NCBI GenBank assembly: GCA_963585895.1 | Contig: OY757921.1 | Coordinates: forward strand, 80,641,127 to 80,705,126 | Origin: Sepioteuthis lessoniana | Lineage: Eukaryota; Mollusca; Cephalopoda; Myopsida; Loliginidae | DNA length: 64,000 nt | Direction of reading: 5' to 3' | Part shown: positions 51,346-63,302 of the stretch, one piece after another | How the letters are laid out: every line of letters starts with the position of its first letter | How positions within the stretch are numbered: the stretch's first letter is position 1 | Position numbers and translations under genes: made by a program | Notes under the pieces: generated by a model | What the model was told of the DNA's origin: nothing | What the model saw: the letters and a program-made list of their open reading frames with translations, nothing else | Databases searched by the model: none

Positions 51346-52375
51346 AGTGTTGTTCTGTAGAAGTTGGAAGGAGTTCCTTTTTTTTTAGGTACTCTATTAT
51401 TTGAGAGGCAGGTACATCTTTGAATAGCAGAGAAAGGATTGTTGCTTGGTAGCTTTTCTTGCGAATGTTCTCATATTTTTTGCAGCCAATCAATATGTAA
51501 CCGACTGTGAGTAGTTGATTGCAGCAGATACACCAAGGTGCAGTTTCTTCCTTGAGCAGATAGGCATGTGTTAGGTATGTGTGTCCAGTTCTGATTCTGC
51601 TTAATATTATGTCTTGTCTTCAGTTAGGTAATGGTTCTGTGATTTCTAGTTTAATTGTGGGTTGATGTTCACAGTTTTTTTATTTGGGGACATGTCCTAT
51701 ATTGTTTACTATTTTCTTTGTATGTAATGTTTGATTTTGTTGTCTGTGAATGGAAGTTTAAGAGTTGTAATCATCATTTTAGTTGCTTCTTTTGCAAGTG
51801 TGTCAACCATCTGGTTGCCCTTAATGCCCACATGGCTAGGAACACATACCAAGATCACTATTTTGCCAAAGTTTGTTAGATAGTGATATGTTTCTAGTAT
51901 CTCTTGTATCTATGGGTGGTTTTGGTTTCTCTCTTGGATAGAGAGTCTGAGAATATTATGGATTTACCCATCTCTGAGTTCCTGATCATGTCCAGTGCCA
52001 TTTTAATTGCTTGTAATTCAGCTGAATAGATAGAAGATTGAAGTCTGTATGGTTTGAATATTTGTCTCTAAGTTCTTTGAATCTCTTTTTGGCAGATGAG
52101 ATTGTTGGTTGTGTTTTTTCCAGTTGTATTAATGTTAAATCTATATGAGGTTTGGTGATTTTCCATGGGGGTAAATAGTTCATTGTGAGTGGTGAAATAT
52201 TGTTGGTGTTTTGGTGTATATGTTGTATTGCATCTTTGATATGGAGGCCTAACGGAGGGATAGCTAAAGGTTTACTACTGTGGAAATGGTTGAGTTAGGA
52301 GTTGTTTGGTTTTGATGTGTTGGATTGTTTGGGCTTGATTGAAGTTTTAATGTGTATTGGAGTCATAATTTTTCC
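51346..52375 (-). mobile_element. LINE 3' part with RNase H domain (I/Jockey-like group)
   Basis: On the minus strand, in order: NYLPPWKITKPHIDLTLIQL (about 52180-52120), AELQAIKMALDMI near 52020, SIIFSDSLSIQE near 51950, KIVILVCVPSHVGIKGNQMV then DTLAKEA (51880-51790), and YLLKEETAPWCICCNQLLTV then GYILIGCKKYENIRKKS (51560-51470). SDSLS, the PSHVGIKGNxxVD pattern and the final CxxC block are the RNase H and C-terminal region of LINEs of the I/Jockey/LOA group. Several stops and frameshifts; 5'-truncated and dead. Confidence 0.72.
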
Positions 52376-52382
52376 CATGTAA

Positions 52383-52592
52383 GGGTCAACCTTCAGGGGA
52401 TATTAATGCTAAAGCCATCCTTGTAAAAGGACAGTAGTGAAACTGTTTAACCCGTAGCTGGTGGGATAAAAGGTTCATAGCTTGCCCAAGGGTATTCAGC
52501 CCAAAGTCAATGTAATAGTAAGACTTGAGTTTGAACTTGCTTACTAAGATGTTGCGGTCCAGCAAGTTAGCCACTACTCCCTGGGGACTTCC
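52383..52592 (-). repeat. SINE-B, 3' hairpin partly lost
   Basis: AAAGCCATCCTTGTAAAAGG, CCCGTAGCTGGTGGGATAAA, GCCCAAGGGTATTCAG, AGTTTGAACTTGC, TAGCCACTACTCCCTGGGG. It follows the LINE fragment directly. Confidence 0.75.
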
Positions 52593-52740
52593 CCTCGATG
52601 TTTAGCATAGATTTTTTTTTATGAAATAATATACAACCTGAACTCTATGTTGTAATAACCAGTCAGAATTACTTTCAATAAGTCAAAAATTTATCAAAAA
52701 ATAAACCGTTTAAAGATAGTGCCACACATAATACAGAATT

Positions 52741-53625
<885 letters not shown>

Positions 53626-53631
53626 AGATAA

Positions 53632-53892
53632 AGTAAAAGTTGGCAACTGTAGTTAAGGACAACCCAAAGGCTCACTTTTCAATAGCTACTACACCATGGT
53701 GTAGGGGAGGATGCTACTCCTTTCCCTGGATTGCTCAATTTTACCCTTGATAAGTACCTTATATTACTGAGTGTTAAGCAAGGAGGTATCAAGTACCATT
53801 TTTTGAGTCTTTGGTATGACTCGACCTGGAATTGAACCCCGGTCTCCCAGACCATTGGCGAACACTCAACCCACTTGGCTAATGGAGCAGTA
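53632..53892 (-). repeat. SINE-C, full length
   Basis: AAAGTTGGCAACTGTAGTTAAG, AATAGCTACTACACCATGG, CCCTGGATTGCTCAATTTTACC, TGACTCGACCTGGAATTG, CCATTGGCGAACACTC, ACCCACTTGGCTAATGG. Confidence 0.88.
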
Positions 53893-54084
53893 GTTGAAGT
53901 TTATTACTGCAACTTACAGTTGCTGAATTTATACGTGTTTCATCATATAACATTTATCAAGGTGAAAGCCAATTTCTTGCCAAAACCAAGCTGCCACATC
54001 TTTGTCTATAGTTACAACAGCTTTTGACTCATTAGTTGGCAATGAAACACATGTTGTTATTGTAGGCCTTAATAATGTCCTGGT

Positions 54085-54474
54085 TATTACATCCAGTGAT
54101 AAGGCTTCAGTTCTGAAGCTCCAGGGAATGTAGAGGTACCTGTTCCTACCATTACTCCCAGAACCACTGATCTGGAGTAAGATTACCATTCAGGGGCCCA
54201 ATCTATAGGTCAAATAAATCTGTTTTAAAAATTATCATTATTATTAGATAGGAATACTTGAAACCCTATAAATGTATACAAATTATTAGTATTAGATGGG
54301 AATACTTGAAACCATATAACTGTTTGTATTCAGAATTGTTACTTGAAGCTATAAGTATTTACAAAGGATTATTAGTCATCAGTTTCTTGCAATTATAATT
54401 GCTTGAAATACTAGAAACCATATAATTGTTGCAAATAATTAGTATTAGATAAGAATACTTGAAACCACACAGCT
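54085..54474 (+). repeat. D2 head and VNTR, target of the next D copy
   Basis: CCAGTGATAAGGCTTCAGTTC, ACCATTACTCCCAG, CAATCTATAGGTCAAATAAATC, then units with TACTTGAAACCATATAACTG. The following D copy interrupts it. Confidence 0.65.
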
Positions 54475-55260
54475 CAATCAACTAGGCTGTAGAATACATT
54501 GACTGCATTTCTGCAGAGGGGTAAGATCCCCCCCCCAACAATGAGTGTCCTGGATATGACTCTGAACAATCTGATGGTGAGGTTCTAGTCTTGGAGCTTT
54601 GAGGAATGTGGAGTACCCCTTCATTGCCATTGCTCCCAAGTCCACTCTAACCCTGAGTGGTAGTATCTGATAGGGTCCTATCTATGGTCAAATAGATCTG
54701 TTTGACTTTGAAGTTGTGTGCAAACAAATAACTTATGTTAAATTGAATTGCTTGAAATAGAACTGTTTACCATTTAACAGAGTGTAAACAAATGACTGAT
54801 GTTTAATTGAATTTTTAGTGATACATAGCAATACTTGGAATAATTTAATGGTGCTAATGAATGAGTAATGTTGAATAGAATAATTAGTATTGATTAGCAA
54901 TTCTTAAAACTCTTTAACTGTGTCAAAATAGAACTATTAATGTTAAATAGCAATATTTGAAACTATTTAAGTGAGTGCAAACAAATGATTAATACTAAAA
55001 CTATGTGTGTTAGAATATTTGGAACCATTTAACCGTGTGCAAACGATAGTAATACTTGTGTACTAACAAATTACCTCTGACTCATTTAAAAATAAGATTG
55101 CCTACAAACTATTCACTTACAAATCATATTTAACTGCATGCAAACAAATGAGCTCCTGCTCGTTTAAAAATGCCATCTAAAATCATATATTTGTATAAAC
55201 AGAATTTGGCATTAAGTAAACTACAAAGATTGATATGCCATAAAACCCAACTAAACTACC
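54475..55260 (+). repeat. Retroposon D inserted in another D element
   Basis: It is bounded by CTTGAAACCACACAGCTC (left) and CCTTGAAACCATATAACTTGG (right), a target duplication made of the host element's own VNTR unit. Head (GCTGTAGAATACATTGACTG, TTTCTGCAGAGGGG), about ten VNTR units, tail AATTTGGCATTAAGTAAAC, GATTGATATGCCATAAAAC. At about 785 bp it has one of the longest arrays. Confidence 0.85.
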
Positions 55261-55319
55261 TTGAAACCATATAACTTGGTGCAAATAAACGATTGCACTA
55301 CATAACATGAATCTTGTTC

Positions 55320-55806
55320 CTGGATCATGTGCGTCATTTCTTAATTACTCATGTTGTAAAAGTATAGAAAAATAGCTATAATTCCCTTCAATCTTTGCTT
55401 TTATGTCCGGGATAATAAAACTTAAAAATTAACCTATTTTCAAAGTAAAAAAAGGGGCAAATTTGCACATTTTCATCTACATAAGGTCTGAATAAAACAA
55501 CATATGAGTCAAAATTTACATCTATTTATACTAAAGTTATTCAAAACTCGATAAAAAAAAAAAAGTTTAGATCTGAATAGTTGCTTGAGATTTGTAACTG
55601 TAATGTAAATAACTTTCATGATATATTCTCCTATCATATCTTTTTTATATGCTTCTTAGTCACAAAAGAAAAATTTAAAGTAAAAAATAGATCTTTTCCA
55701 TTTGCTTTAGGCATAAACAATTGGGAAAAAACACTTTCTGCCCAATAACAAGAAAACCAAAAAAATTTATTATATAATATTATTATCAAATAGGAATAAG
55801 TAAAAA
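55320..55806 (+). repeat. Repeat F, copy 2
   Basis: Matches 26205-26640 in the same orientation (TATAGAAAAATAGCTATAATTCCC, AAAATTAACCTATTTTC, CAAATTTGCACA, CTAAAGTTATTC) with about a quarter of positions changed. It ends where SINE-C begins. Confidence 0.55.
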
Positions 55807-56055
55807 AATAAAGTTGGCAACCATAGTCGAGGGTGACCAGAAGGCTCCCTTTTCAATAGCTACAACACCCAGGTGTAGAGGAGGACGCTACTCCTTTCCC
55901 AGGTTTGCTCCACTTTACCCTTAATACGTACCTTATATTGCTGAGTGTTAAGCAAGGAGGTATCAAGTACCATTTTTAAAGTCTTTGGTACAATGCCACC
56001 AAGGACTGAACCTAAGTCTCCCAGTCCATTGGCAAACACTCTACCCATTGGAATA
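55807..56055 (-). repeat. SINE-C, full length
   Basis: ATAAAGTTGGCAACCATAGTC, TTTCAATAGCTACAACACCC, CCCAGGTTTGCTCCACTTTACC, AGTCTTTGGTACAATGCC, CCATTGGCAAACACTC, ACCCATTGG. Confidence 0.87.
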
Positions 56056-56092
56056 GTTACTTGAAACAATATAATTTTGTACAAATTATTGA

Positions 56093-57035
56093 ATAGGGTT
56101 GGTTGGTTGTATTTTATGGTGTATCAACATTTGTTGGTTATTTAATGCCATATTTTATTTATAGATATATATGATTTGTAAGTGAATAGTTTCTAGATAA
56201 CATTTTTAAATGAGCCAGACCTCATTTGTTTGCACACAGTTAAATGGTTTCAAGTATTGCAATTTATCACTAATAATTCTACTTAAAACCAATCATTTGT
56301 TTGCACACAGTTTAATGGTCTCAACTATTGATATCTATGGGGTTACGGTGTTGTGGGTATTAATGGTTAGTGGTTGGTTATTTCTTCTTTCAAACCCAAA
56401 TATGTTGTTTTCTTTAGCTGGTCATGTTAGTAGAAATGGAAGGAAGGAGAAACAAAGAGATGAGTAAAGCGATTAAGACTCAACATTATTACTATGGAAG
56501 CTCACAACTAAGTCTTGAAAGGAGAAGACCTCCGTGAGCAATAAAATAGCTGTCTTCCTATCCAAGGTTTGAGTTATTTCTCCTTGAGTTTCTTTATTTT
56601 TAGTGCTTGGAAGCCTCCTCTATCTCCAAGCATGCTCAGATTGTTCTTCCTGTCAGAGAGCTCCTGGGAGATTGTTATTTCTTTTGCTTTCATTTTTTTT
56701 TTTTTTTTATCCAGTTTTATTCTATCATTTCATTGTTATTACTTATTTATTATTCAATCCCCACATATCTAACACTAATAATTATATATTAGATAGTTTC
56801 AAGCAGAGTAAATGATAAAACAGTTCTATTTGACTCATAGCTAGGACCCCAACAGCTCTCACCATTTCAGGCTAGAATGGACCTGGGAGTAATAGCAATG
56901 AAAGGCTACTCCATATTCTTCAAAACTCCAGGACTAAAGCCTCACCATCAGATGGTTTAGTATCATATCCAGGACACTTGTTGGTGATGAGAGGTCAGCA
57001 TATTCTACAACCCATGATGACTGGGCTGGAATTTA
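56093..57035 (-). repeat. Retroposon D split by an LTR-like insertion
   Basis: Tail (TATTTTATGGTGTATCAAC, TTGGTTATTTAATGCC) and VNTR to ATTGATATCT (56336); VNTR resumes ATATCTAACACTAATAATT (56765), then head (CATTTCAGGCTAGAATGGACC, TTCTACAACCCATGATGACTGG). Confidence 0.78.
56338..56763 (+). mobile_element. LTR-like insertion (TGGGGTT...AATCCCCA), 426 bp
   Basis: Short inverted ends TGGGGTT and AATCCCCA, with a 6 bp repeat ATATCT beside them (56331-56336, 56765-56770, one extra base on each side). A poly(A) signal GCAATAAAATAG lies at about 56539-56550. It fits a solo LTR of a further family, but no TATA box is evident. Fossil. Confidence 0.5.
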
Positions 57036-57054
57036 TTTGAAACTATCTCATTGC

Positions 57055-57120
57055 TCGCAAAATAATTGACTTTAGCATTAAATAACCCAACAAAGGTTGA
57101 CATGCTGAAAAAACAAACAA
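57055..57120 (+). repeat. D tail fragment
   Basis: TGACTTTAGCATTAAATAACCC, CAAAGGTTGACATGCTG, AAACAAACAAAA. Only the 3' hairpin remains. Confidence 0.65.
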
Positions 57121-57575
57121 AATTGAAAAATCTAACTATAAATTTTAAACTGTATAATGTGTCAATATTTTAGACTTTTTAAAAGAATAATTTTCTAAAT
57201 TTCTTTTGTATTTATGATAATATTGTCTTTGTTACTTTTATGGTAACATTGCAGAAAATTTTTCAACTTTCTTTTGATGACCAAAGAATTTTAAAAACCA
57301 TAATTATTTATGTATAAGACACTATTTTGCCAGATTTTTTCAACCCAAAAGTTTGTTTTTTTTTGGCGGAGGTGGGGGGGCATATTATACACAAGAACCA
57401 TATAATTAACTTTTTTCTGACCACATGCTTCACCTTATTCAGGACAGGATGACTGAATGCAAGTTATATCGATAGTTCAAACTAATGTGCTTTACACAGA
57501 GAAATATGCACTGGAATATGTGTTTGTTTATAATTTTGTTTCTTCTAATGTGAGTTTTGAACTCATAAGCAATAT
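57121..57575. other. Nothing recognised
   Basis: AT-rich, with a G run at 57369-57380. Confidence 0.4.
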
Positions 57576-57577
57576 AC

Positions 57578-57771
57578 TCCTGTGGACTCCTTCACATGGA
57601 CGAGCAAAGGCAGGATGACCGGCTAGAACCTATATACAACAGCTCAGTGCCGATACAGAATATAGCCTTGAAGATCTCCTGAGAGTGATGGATGATAGAG
57701 ATGGGTGGTGAGAGAGGTTCAGGGAGATCTGTGCTGGCAGTGCGACATGATGATGATGATGATGATGATGA
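57578..57771 (+). mobile_element. RTE-type LINE 3' end, copy 3
   Basis: TCACATGGACGAGCAAAGGC, CCTTGAAGATCTCCTGAGAG, GTGCTGGCAGTGCGACATGA followed by (TGA)n. It corresponds to the last 60 codons and tail of the element at 35641. Confidence 0.75.
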
Positions 57772-58330
57772 ATGTGAGCTTATTTCTGCATTTTTGTGTG
57801 AACATGTCCATGTGTTTGCTTTAAATACTGAGTAAATTTTGTGTTTTTAAGACATGATGTAAACTATATAGATTCTGATTTTTATTTAATCGAAAAAAAC
57901 TGATAAAAGTTTTGTTTTTTTTAAATGCTAAATTTTGGTTGAATTTAAGTGCAACAAATTCTGAAAAGTCAGTATATATACACAATTTTTTTTTTTCTCC
58001 AGAACTTCATAGTACAAAGTTACAAAATTACTCTATCCAAAAACAACACTGATGTTATAAATGTTTATTCTACTTATCATTTAAAAACAATTAGGAAAAA
58101 AAGATACAATAGGCTGTTGCTTGTATAATTACCTTCTGATTTTCAAATTTTAAACAGAAATCAAAAGATTTTTTACATATTACTCAAAAGCTTGGGAAAT
58201 GATTGTAAAAATAAAGAAATTAAAAAAAAAACTCTAATCCTAACTTCACCAGTGATCTTCTTGTTTGTTGTTCGCACAAAAGTCCTTACTAGATTCAGTT
58301 TATGCATCCTGTTTAAATTCAATGAGCTAT
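57772..58330. other. Nothing recognised
   Basis: AT-rich; no repeat supported. Confidence 0.4.
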
Positions 58331-58332
58331 AA

Positions 58333-58702
58333 AAATCATTGATTGATTCTAATGGCATGTCAACCCAACTGGGGGTATTGTATGCCAAGAAGGAATCACA
58401 TTCTATCAACATTTTTGTGTAGCTGTTTCTTAAAGCTTTTTTGGTACACATTCCTACTGAATATGAATAATTTTTAAACAGATCTACTTACCCCATAGAT
58501 AGGCACTATCAACTCAAGGTCAGAGTGGATCTGGGAGTAATAGCAACAAAAGGCTACTCGACACTATCCAAAGCTTCAGAAATGGAGCTTCACCATCAGA
58601 TGCAGTTTAGTGTCATACCCAGGACACCCCTATTTGGGAGTATAAAGCTCTGCATAGGATACAGTCAGTATATTCTAAGCACAATGAGCTTTAAAGCAAC
58701 GC
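58333..58702 (-). repeat. Retroposon D2, complete
   Basis: GATTGATTCTAATGGCATG, TCAACCCAACTGGGGGTATTG, CACATTCTATCAAC, then head (GGTCAGAGTGGATCTGGGAG, CAGTCAGTATATTCTAAGC). Confidence 0.8.
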
Positions 58703-58739
58703 TTTTGTGGGGAATGTTTGGTTGATATTTTCTTCCCAC

Positions 58740-59330
58740 TTTAAATATACGCCTTAATACATATAGTGCTGGAGGATGTCATCCGTGATATTTTGCTTGG
58801 TTCCTTGGAGAGTTTCGGGTCTTCTAACATCATACTCCCCTTTCCCTGCAGACCCTATCAGAGATGATCAGTCTCTGATACACCCTACCATTCACGCAAC
58901 ATAGGAAAGCAAAAAAAAAAAAAAAGGGAAATTGAATTGGCTTTTTATTTATTTGGACAATTATTGACCGCTCATCTGCGCATCTGATTGGTTGTTACAA
59001 ACAACCAATCAAATATGTTGATCTGTCTATTTAAGTGATCTTCGAGGACACTAACACTTTTTTAACATATGGATTGTTCGAAATTATTCATTTACACAGC
59101 TTTTGTCTTCCTGTCCAGTACTCAGCTCTCGCCAGACTAGGGTATCTGGTTTTTATGAGTTCTTTTTTTTTTTTTTCCTTTCTTGCTCTTCCACCCACCC
59201 ACCCTCTCTTAAAAAAAAATTCCCCCATTATACATCTTCAAATTTCCAAATTAACCGAGGGTAAAATATCTGAGCTCAAGAAATTTATGTTTTAGAGGAA
59301 CGGTTTTATTGAAAGATTCTATCTTTCCAT
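58740..59330 (+). promoter_or_regulatory. Repeat-free block with CCAAT palindrome, possible promoter
   Basis: Around 58986-59010 lies GATTGGTTGTT-ACA-AACAACCAATC, a perfect 11 bp inverted repeat that places a CCAAT box in each orientation. TATTTAAG follows about 20 bases on (59028-59035). The block has no recognised transposon and is GC-richer in places. It could be a promoter in either direction, including that of the NIDO gene on the minus strand, or part of an old LTR. Confidence 0.3.
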
Positions 59331-59843
59331 GGGCTACTAAAACCCCTCTACGCAAAGTCTGCTTTTTATCAACTAAATATAAAATGAATTATTTTAAAAT
59401 GTGACTTAAAATCTTTTTGCCCTTTACACCCCCCCCCGAAAAAAAAATCATAATCGACAATAAAATGACGAGTGAATCACAGTAAAAACTAAATGATTCA
59501 CTTTACCTATTTACAATCAAACAAATCGCTGGCATTTGACACATTGATCAAGGAATATCATTTTTTTTTTAACCACAATTTATGTTGGCTCATTATTGAA
59601 AAGCAAACAAAGTAAACGCTATAAAACAATGCGGACAAAAGAACATTCAAAAGAAAGCAGTACAAACGAAAATAAATTTATATAACCAAAACAGTAAATA
59701 GTACTGAACTTTATTACAGTAATTCCTTCTGATCTCTAGAGTAGATGTTTTAAGCCACCCCCTCAGTGAATGCTTGAAATAGTAAATAGTACTGAACCTT
59801 AATAGATATATACCTATAATAAAGTTTAATTCATTAATTACTA
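59331..59843. other. Nothing recognised
   Basis: AT-rich with A and C tracts (CCCCCCCC near 59434). Confidence 0.4.
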
Positions 59844-59845
59844 GG

Positions 59846-60042
59846 GTGAGTCAAAAGTTTTGCAATATTTTGGCAACATAAGACACAATACGGCAGGTTC
59901 AGATGCTTCCTCCAAGGTTGTTAAAGTGATGAACCATAATGGACTGTGAGATGTTGAGCTTGATACTCGACGGGTGTTAACTGCTGGATTTGCCTCTTTA
60001 GCTTGAAGTACAGGCTCAGAATTCATAATTTTTTGACCTACC
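59846..60042 (-). mobile_element. Mariner-type fragment, family 2
   Basis: GGGTGAGTCAAAAGTTTTGC then AATATTTTGGCAAC is the terminal repeat shared with 41092 and 31187. The other end near 60040 (TTTTTTGACCTACC) is a weak inverse. The interior has no clear transposase. Confidence 0.5.
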
Positions 60043-60059
60043 TAAATTTGCTTGATAGT

Positions 60060-60965
60060 CAAGATTCATGCAAACTAAGCAAAATTTCTTTAACCATCTG
60101 GTTATTCCACTGTGATCAACATCACCTTTTCAATAACAATTGTTTTTCTTTGCTTCCATAGTTTTATGGTCAATGGTTGGTTGGTTTGTTGGGTTTTATG
60201 GCATATCAACCTTTGTAGGTTATTTAATGCCAAATCCATTTTTATGTAAAACTGTTCTATTTAAAACAATTCAGTTTAGCATAAGTACGGTTTAATTGTC
60301 AAAAACATTTCTATTTCAAGCTATTCAGTTTACTCAAACAATTCAATTTAGCATAAGAATGCTGTTAGTTCTATTTAACCCATAGATAGGGCCCTCTCAG
60401 GTGCTACCACTCCGGGCCAGAGTGGACCTGGGAGCAATGGCAATGAAGGGGTACTCCGCATTCCCCAAAGCGCCAGCATTACTGGAACCTCACCATCAGA
60501 TTGTTTAGTGTCATATCCAGGACAATCGTTGGGGGGGGTTACCCCTCTGCAGAGGTGCAGTCGGTGTATTCTACAGCCCCAGCCGACTGGGCAATTTTAT
60601 GGTCAAGTTTGAACTCATAACGTATAAGTTCCCAAATTAGACTATGTTGCTCATTCATTTCTGTGGCCTTCAAATCTCACATGGAGTGAAGCAATGTACA
60701 ATGTGTCAGCAGACCAATACCACTTGCAAAATAAGCCAAATTTCTTAAACTATCTGGTACTGTGATCAACATCACCTTTACCTATTACACAACGATTGTT
60801 TTTCTTTGCTTCCATGATGTCATGGTCCAATTTGAACTCATAAAACATGTTTCCAAATTAGACTATGTTGCAGATTCTTGTGTGTGATTTTCATATACAC
60901 AGAATGAACCAATGCACATGTCAGTATACCAATTACCATGTTGCTACTAACCACAATGGATATCT
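60060..60965. repeat. Tandem duplication of about 220 bp, one unit holding a D copy
   Basis: GTGATCAACATCACCTTT, TTGTTTTTCTTTGCTTCCAT and GTTTGAACTCATAA...CCAAATTAGACTATGTTGC occur in both units (about 60075-60735 minus D, and 60736-60965). D entered the first unit after the duplication. Confidence 0.7.
60174..60594 (-). repeat. Retroposon D, complete with target duplication
   Basis: 12 bp duplication TTTTATGGTCAA (60162-60173, 60595-60606). Only 421 bp: tail, about two VNTR units and a nearly consensus head (GCTACCACTCCGGGCCAGAGTGG in part, CTCTGCAGAGGTGCAGTCGG, CAGCCGACTGGGC). The well-kept head hairpin suggests a young copy. Confidence 0.93.
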
Positions 60966-61071
60966 TCCATGGCTTGAACTATTTTTGTCATGTGATATAT
61001 GTACTGTAAACTAGCATGTATGAAAACATTTGACTTGCACTAGTTGATCTTAGTGTCCTCTGCCAACATTT

Positions 61072-61232
61072 TTTCCTTCACTTTTGGGCAAATACCCTTG
61101 GGAAAGGTATAAACCCCCTTATCCTCCCAACTATGGGTTAAATAGTACCACCACTGTTCTTCTCGGAGAATGGCTTTGGCATTAAATAACCTACAAAGAT
61201 TGTTATGCCATTAAACAAAGAAACCACCCAGT
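61072..61232 (+). repeat. SINE-B, 5'-truncated
   Basis: TTTTGGGCAAATACCCTTGGG, AAAGGTATAAACCCCCTTATC, GGCTTTGGCATTAAATAACC, GATTGTTATGCCATTAAAC, AAAGAAACC. Confidence 0.8.
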
Positions 61233-61248
61233 TTTTTCCTTCCTTATT

Positions 61249-61554
61249 GTTGTAAGGGAGAATATTTTCCCTACAAGAAAGTTGAACTTGTCCAACAAAA
61301 GACATAAAAGATACAAACAAAATGAGGTTAGCAGTAGCAGTTGGTCTTGCATGCAGACTATTCATTATTATTGTTGAATTTTTATATTTTTTATATTCTC
61401 TTATACCAAAAGGTAATAAATCTATTTGTTGACCTTTTCAAGATTTAATGTTGTTTATTGATAAACCCAGTCACTATATTTTATCTCAGCCTCCTTGCCA
61501 AAATGTTGTAACTGAGTCCAACTTTCTTGTAGGGGAAATATCCTCCCTTACAAC
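61249..61554. mobile_element. MITE with 39 bp inverted ends
   Basis: The left arm 61249-61287 (GTTGTAAGGGAGAATATTTT...) and right arm 61516-61554 are inverse copies at about 34 of 39 positions. The 306 bp element has no coding capacity and no obvious relation to MITE-M. Confidence 0.75.
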
Positions 61555-61555
61555 A

Positions 61556-61656
61556 CTTACAAATAACCTTGTTTAGGATCTGAATTCTGGTTGCCAATTG
61601 CATTTCCTTTACCTCAACAAGCTTAGCTTGTTAACCATTATATCACGAGTTACCTA
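61556..61656 (-). repeat. SINE-A head fragment
   Basis: AGGATCTGAATTCTGG (B-box region) and GTTAACCATTATATCACGAG (A-box region) with the MITE directly at its other end. Confidence 0.5.
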
Positions 61657-61980
61657 AATTGAATATGAAGATTTTATCTACTGTAAAACTTCAGGAAAAT
61701 ATCTTAATGATACCAATTAAAATTGGGCCAGGTAAATTTCTGATCCACATATTATTAAAGATAATAATTATTATTACTAAATGATATGACTAATCTCGAC
61801 CTCCCACTTTAAAAAAAAAGACAATAGTACTTCTGACTTGTTTTTGCAATTCAGAAAAAAAATCATAAAACATTTAGACACTCCTTTCTGTATTTGTTAA
61901 ATTTCAGAAGAGATAGCTTTATATAAGAACACCACCAATATGCTGTTTTAAACAAATCCTGGAAGCAGCACCTTACAAAA
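61657..61980. other. Nothing recognised
   Basis: AT-rich flank. Confidence 0.4.
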
Positions 61981-61984
61981 TTGC

Positions 61985-62280
61985 ATGGGTGGTATGACAG
62001 GATATGCACCTGTTACTTAAAGTAAACAGGATACAGGTATTTCTTCAATGAAAGTGCTGTGTATGTCGTATGGGTGGCATGCTCGACAGGAGGCATGTCT
62101 TCATAGGTGGGAAGTGTGACCATGAGGATTGCAGGGGCGTCTGGAAAATTATATAAACCAGGGAAGATTTTGACCCAGGTAGAATGAAGTAGAAAGGCAG
62201 AGAGGTTTAACAGAAAGATCACACTGTCACCACGATGTATGTGCATTTCAGCTATCTCCAAATTGCTCTTATTCAACCCA
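61985..62280 (-). other. Unidentified segment with possible exon, homologous to 11.3 kb
   Basis: On the minus strand an 87-codon frame runs 62276-62013. Inside it TTATATAATTTTCCAG (62158-62143 region) is a good acceptor, followed by APAILMVTLPTYEDMPP and ALSLKKYLYPVYFK. The last part is homologous to the plus strand at about 11230-11380 (MPPM...HLHPVYF). That points to a dispersed repeat with coding ancestry rather than a single-copy gene. Product unknown. Confidence 0.3.
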
Positions 62281-62335
62281 TATTTACATTTCAGGTAATT
62301 AAAAGAGAGAGAAAAGAAACAGATAATATTTTTAT

Positions 62336-62580
62336 ACAGGGTGTCTCAAAATAGATGCAACCCATTAATATGATGACTTATTACTGAGACAAGTGCAATG
62401 GTGGCCATTTGGAACACATTCTGTAAAAAGATGCATCCTTTGAGCTAGAGACATCAAATCAACACTTTTTTTTAATTATTATAATATCAGCTTCAAGGAC
62501 ATGTGATCTTTTTTTCAGTTTCTCATCTCAGTAATAAATCATTATCATATCAATGGGTTGTATTTTTTTTGGAGACAGTT
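62336..62580. mobile_element. MITE with about 50 bp inverted ends
   Basis: It starts TACAGGGTGTCTCAAAATAG and CAACCCATTAATATGATGAC; the right end GATTTATTACTGAGA-type sequence and ATCAATGGGTTGTATTTTTTT are its inverse. About 240 bp, no coding capacity; the ACAGGGTGTCTC start resembles Tc1/mariner-type ends. Confidence 0.75.
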
Positions 62581-62888
62581 TTGAGTGATTTTGTCTCCAA
62601 ATAAGTAGTGATGCAAAATATTTTTTCCTCTCTTGTCCAAGGCATTGTGATCGAAGATTAATAGTTGTTATAATATACTATTTTAAAATCTGAAACAAAA
62701 AAAAAGAACACAATATTATCATTATTAGTAGTAGTAGTAGAGTTATTAGCAGTCACATAGGTCTCATGTATATTGAGATTCCCTGTACATCAGCGTCTTT
62801 CTTTGCTGTATACAACATATGGCTACTTACCTTCTATCTTAAAACCATCCAAGCAAGACATGTTAAGCATTGCTGGGAAAGTTAAAAC
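62581..62888. other. Nothing recognised
   Basis: AT-rich with a short (AGT)n run near 62730. Confidence 0.4.
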
Positions 62889-62889
62889 A

Positions 62890-63105
62890 AACTCATAAGT
62901 TAAATTCTTCTATGGAATCCTACACATGAACATACCAGAGTTGGCCAGACAGCAAAAACTCACATTCTTCCTCACACTGAATCTGTTAGGAAAATTGAAT
63001 GCTGTCCAGTGGACTTACCAAAAGCAATGACAAATAGGGACAGATGGCAAGAGAGAGTCAAGGGAATATGTGCTGTCGGCTCACCTTGATGATGACAAAG
63101 TCTTG
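62890..63105 (+). mobile_element. RTE-type LINE 3' end, copy 4
   Basis: ATGGAATCCTACACATGAAC, AGACAGCAAAAACTCACATTC, GACAAATAGGGACAGATGGC, GGCTCACCTTGATGATGAC. The same C-terminal region as at 57578, more diverged. Confidence 0.6.
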
Positions 63106-63302
63106 AACTTGCTTTCTATACCTCAGGAATTGGTTTTTCATGAAAGAAGCTTTAGATCTGTCATTTCCAAAATGAGCAGTACTCCCCCCAGGGAGCAGTG
63201 AAAAGAAAAAATTGGTTCATTCTTCTTAACTAGGTCTTAAACTTTTACTTGATGCACTCTATGTAATCAAAAATTTCATTTCCATTCAGCCCTAAATTCA
63301 AT

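Noticed and set aside
51655-51879. 74-codon plus-strand frame
   Set aside because: Shadow of the minus-strand RNase H region of a LINE.
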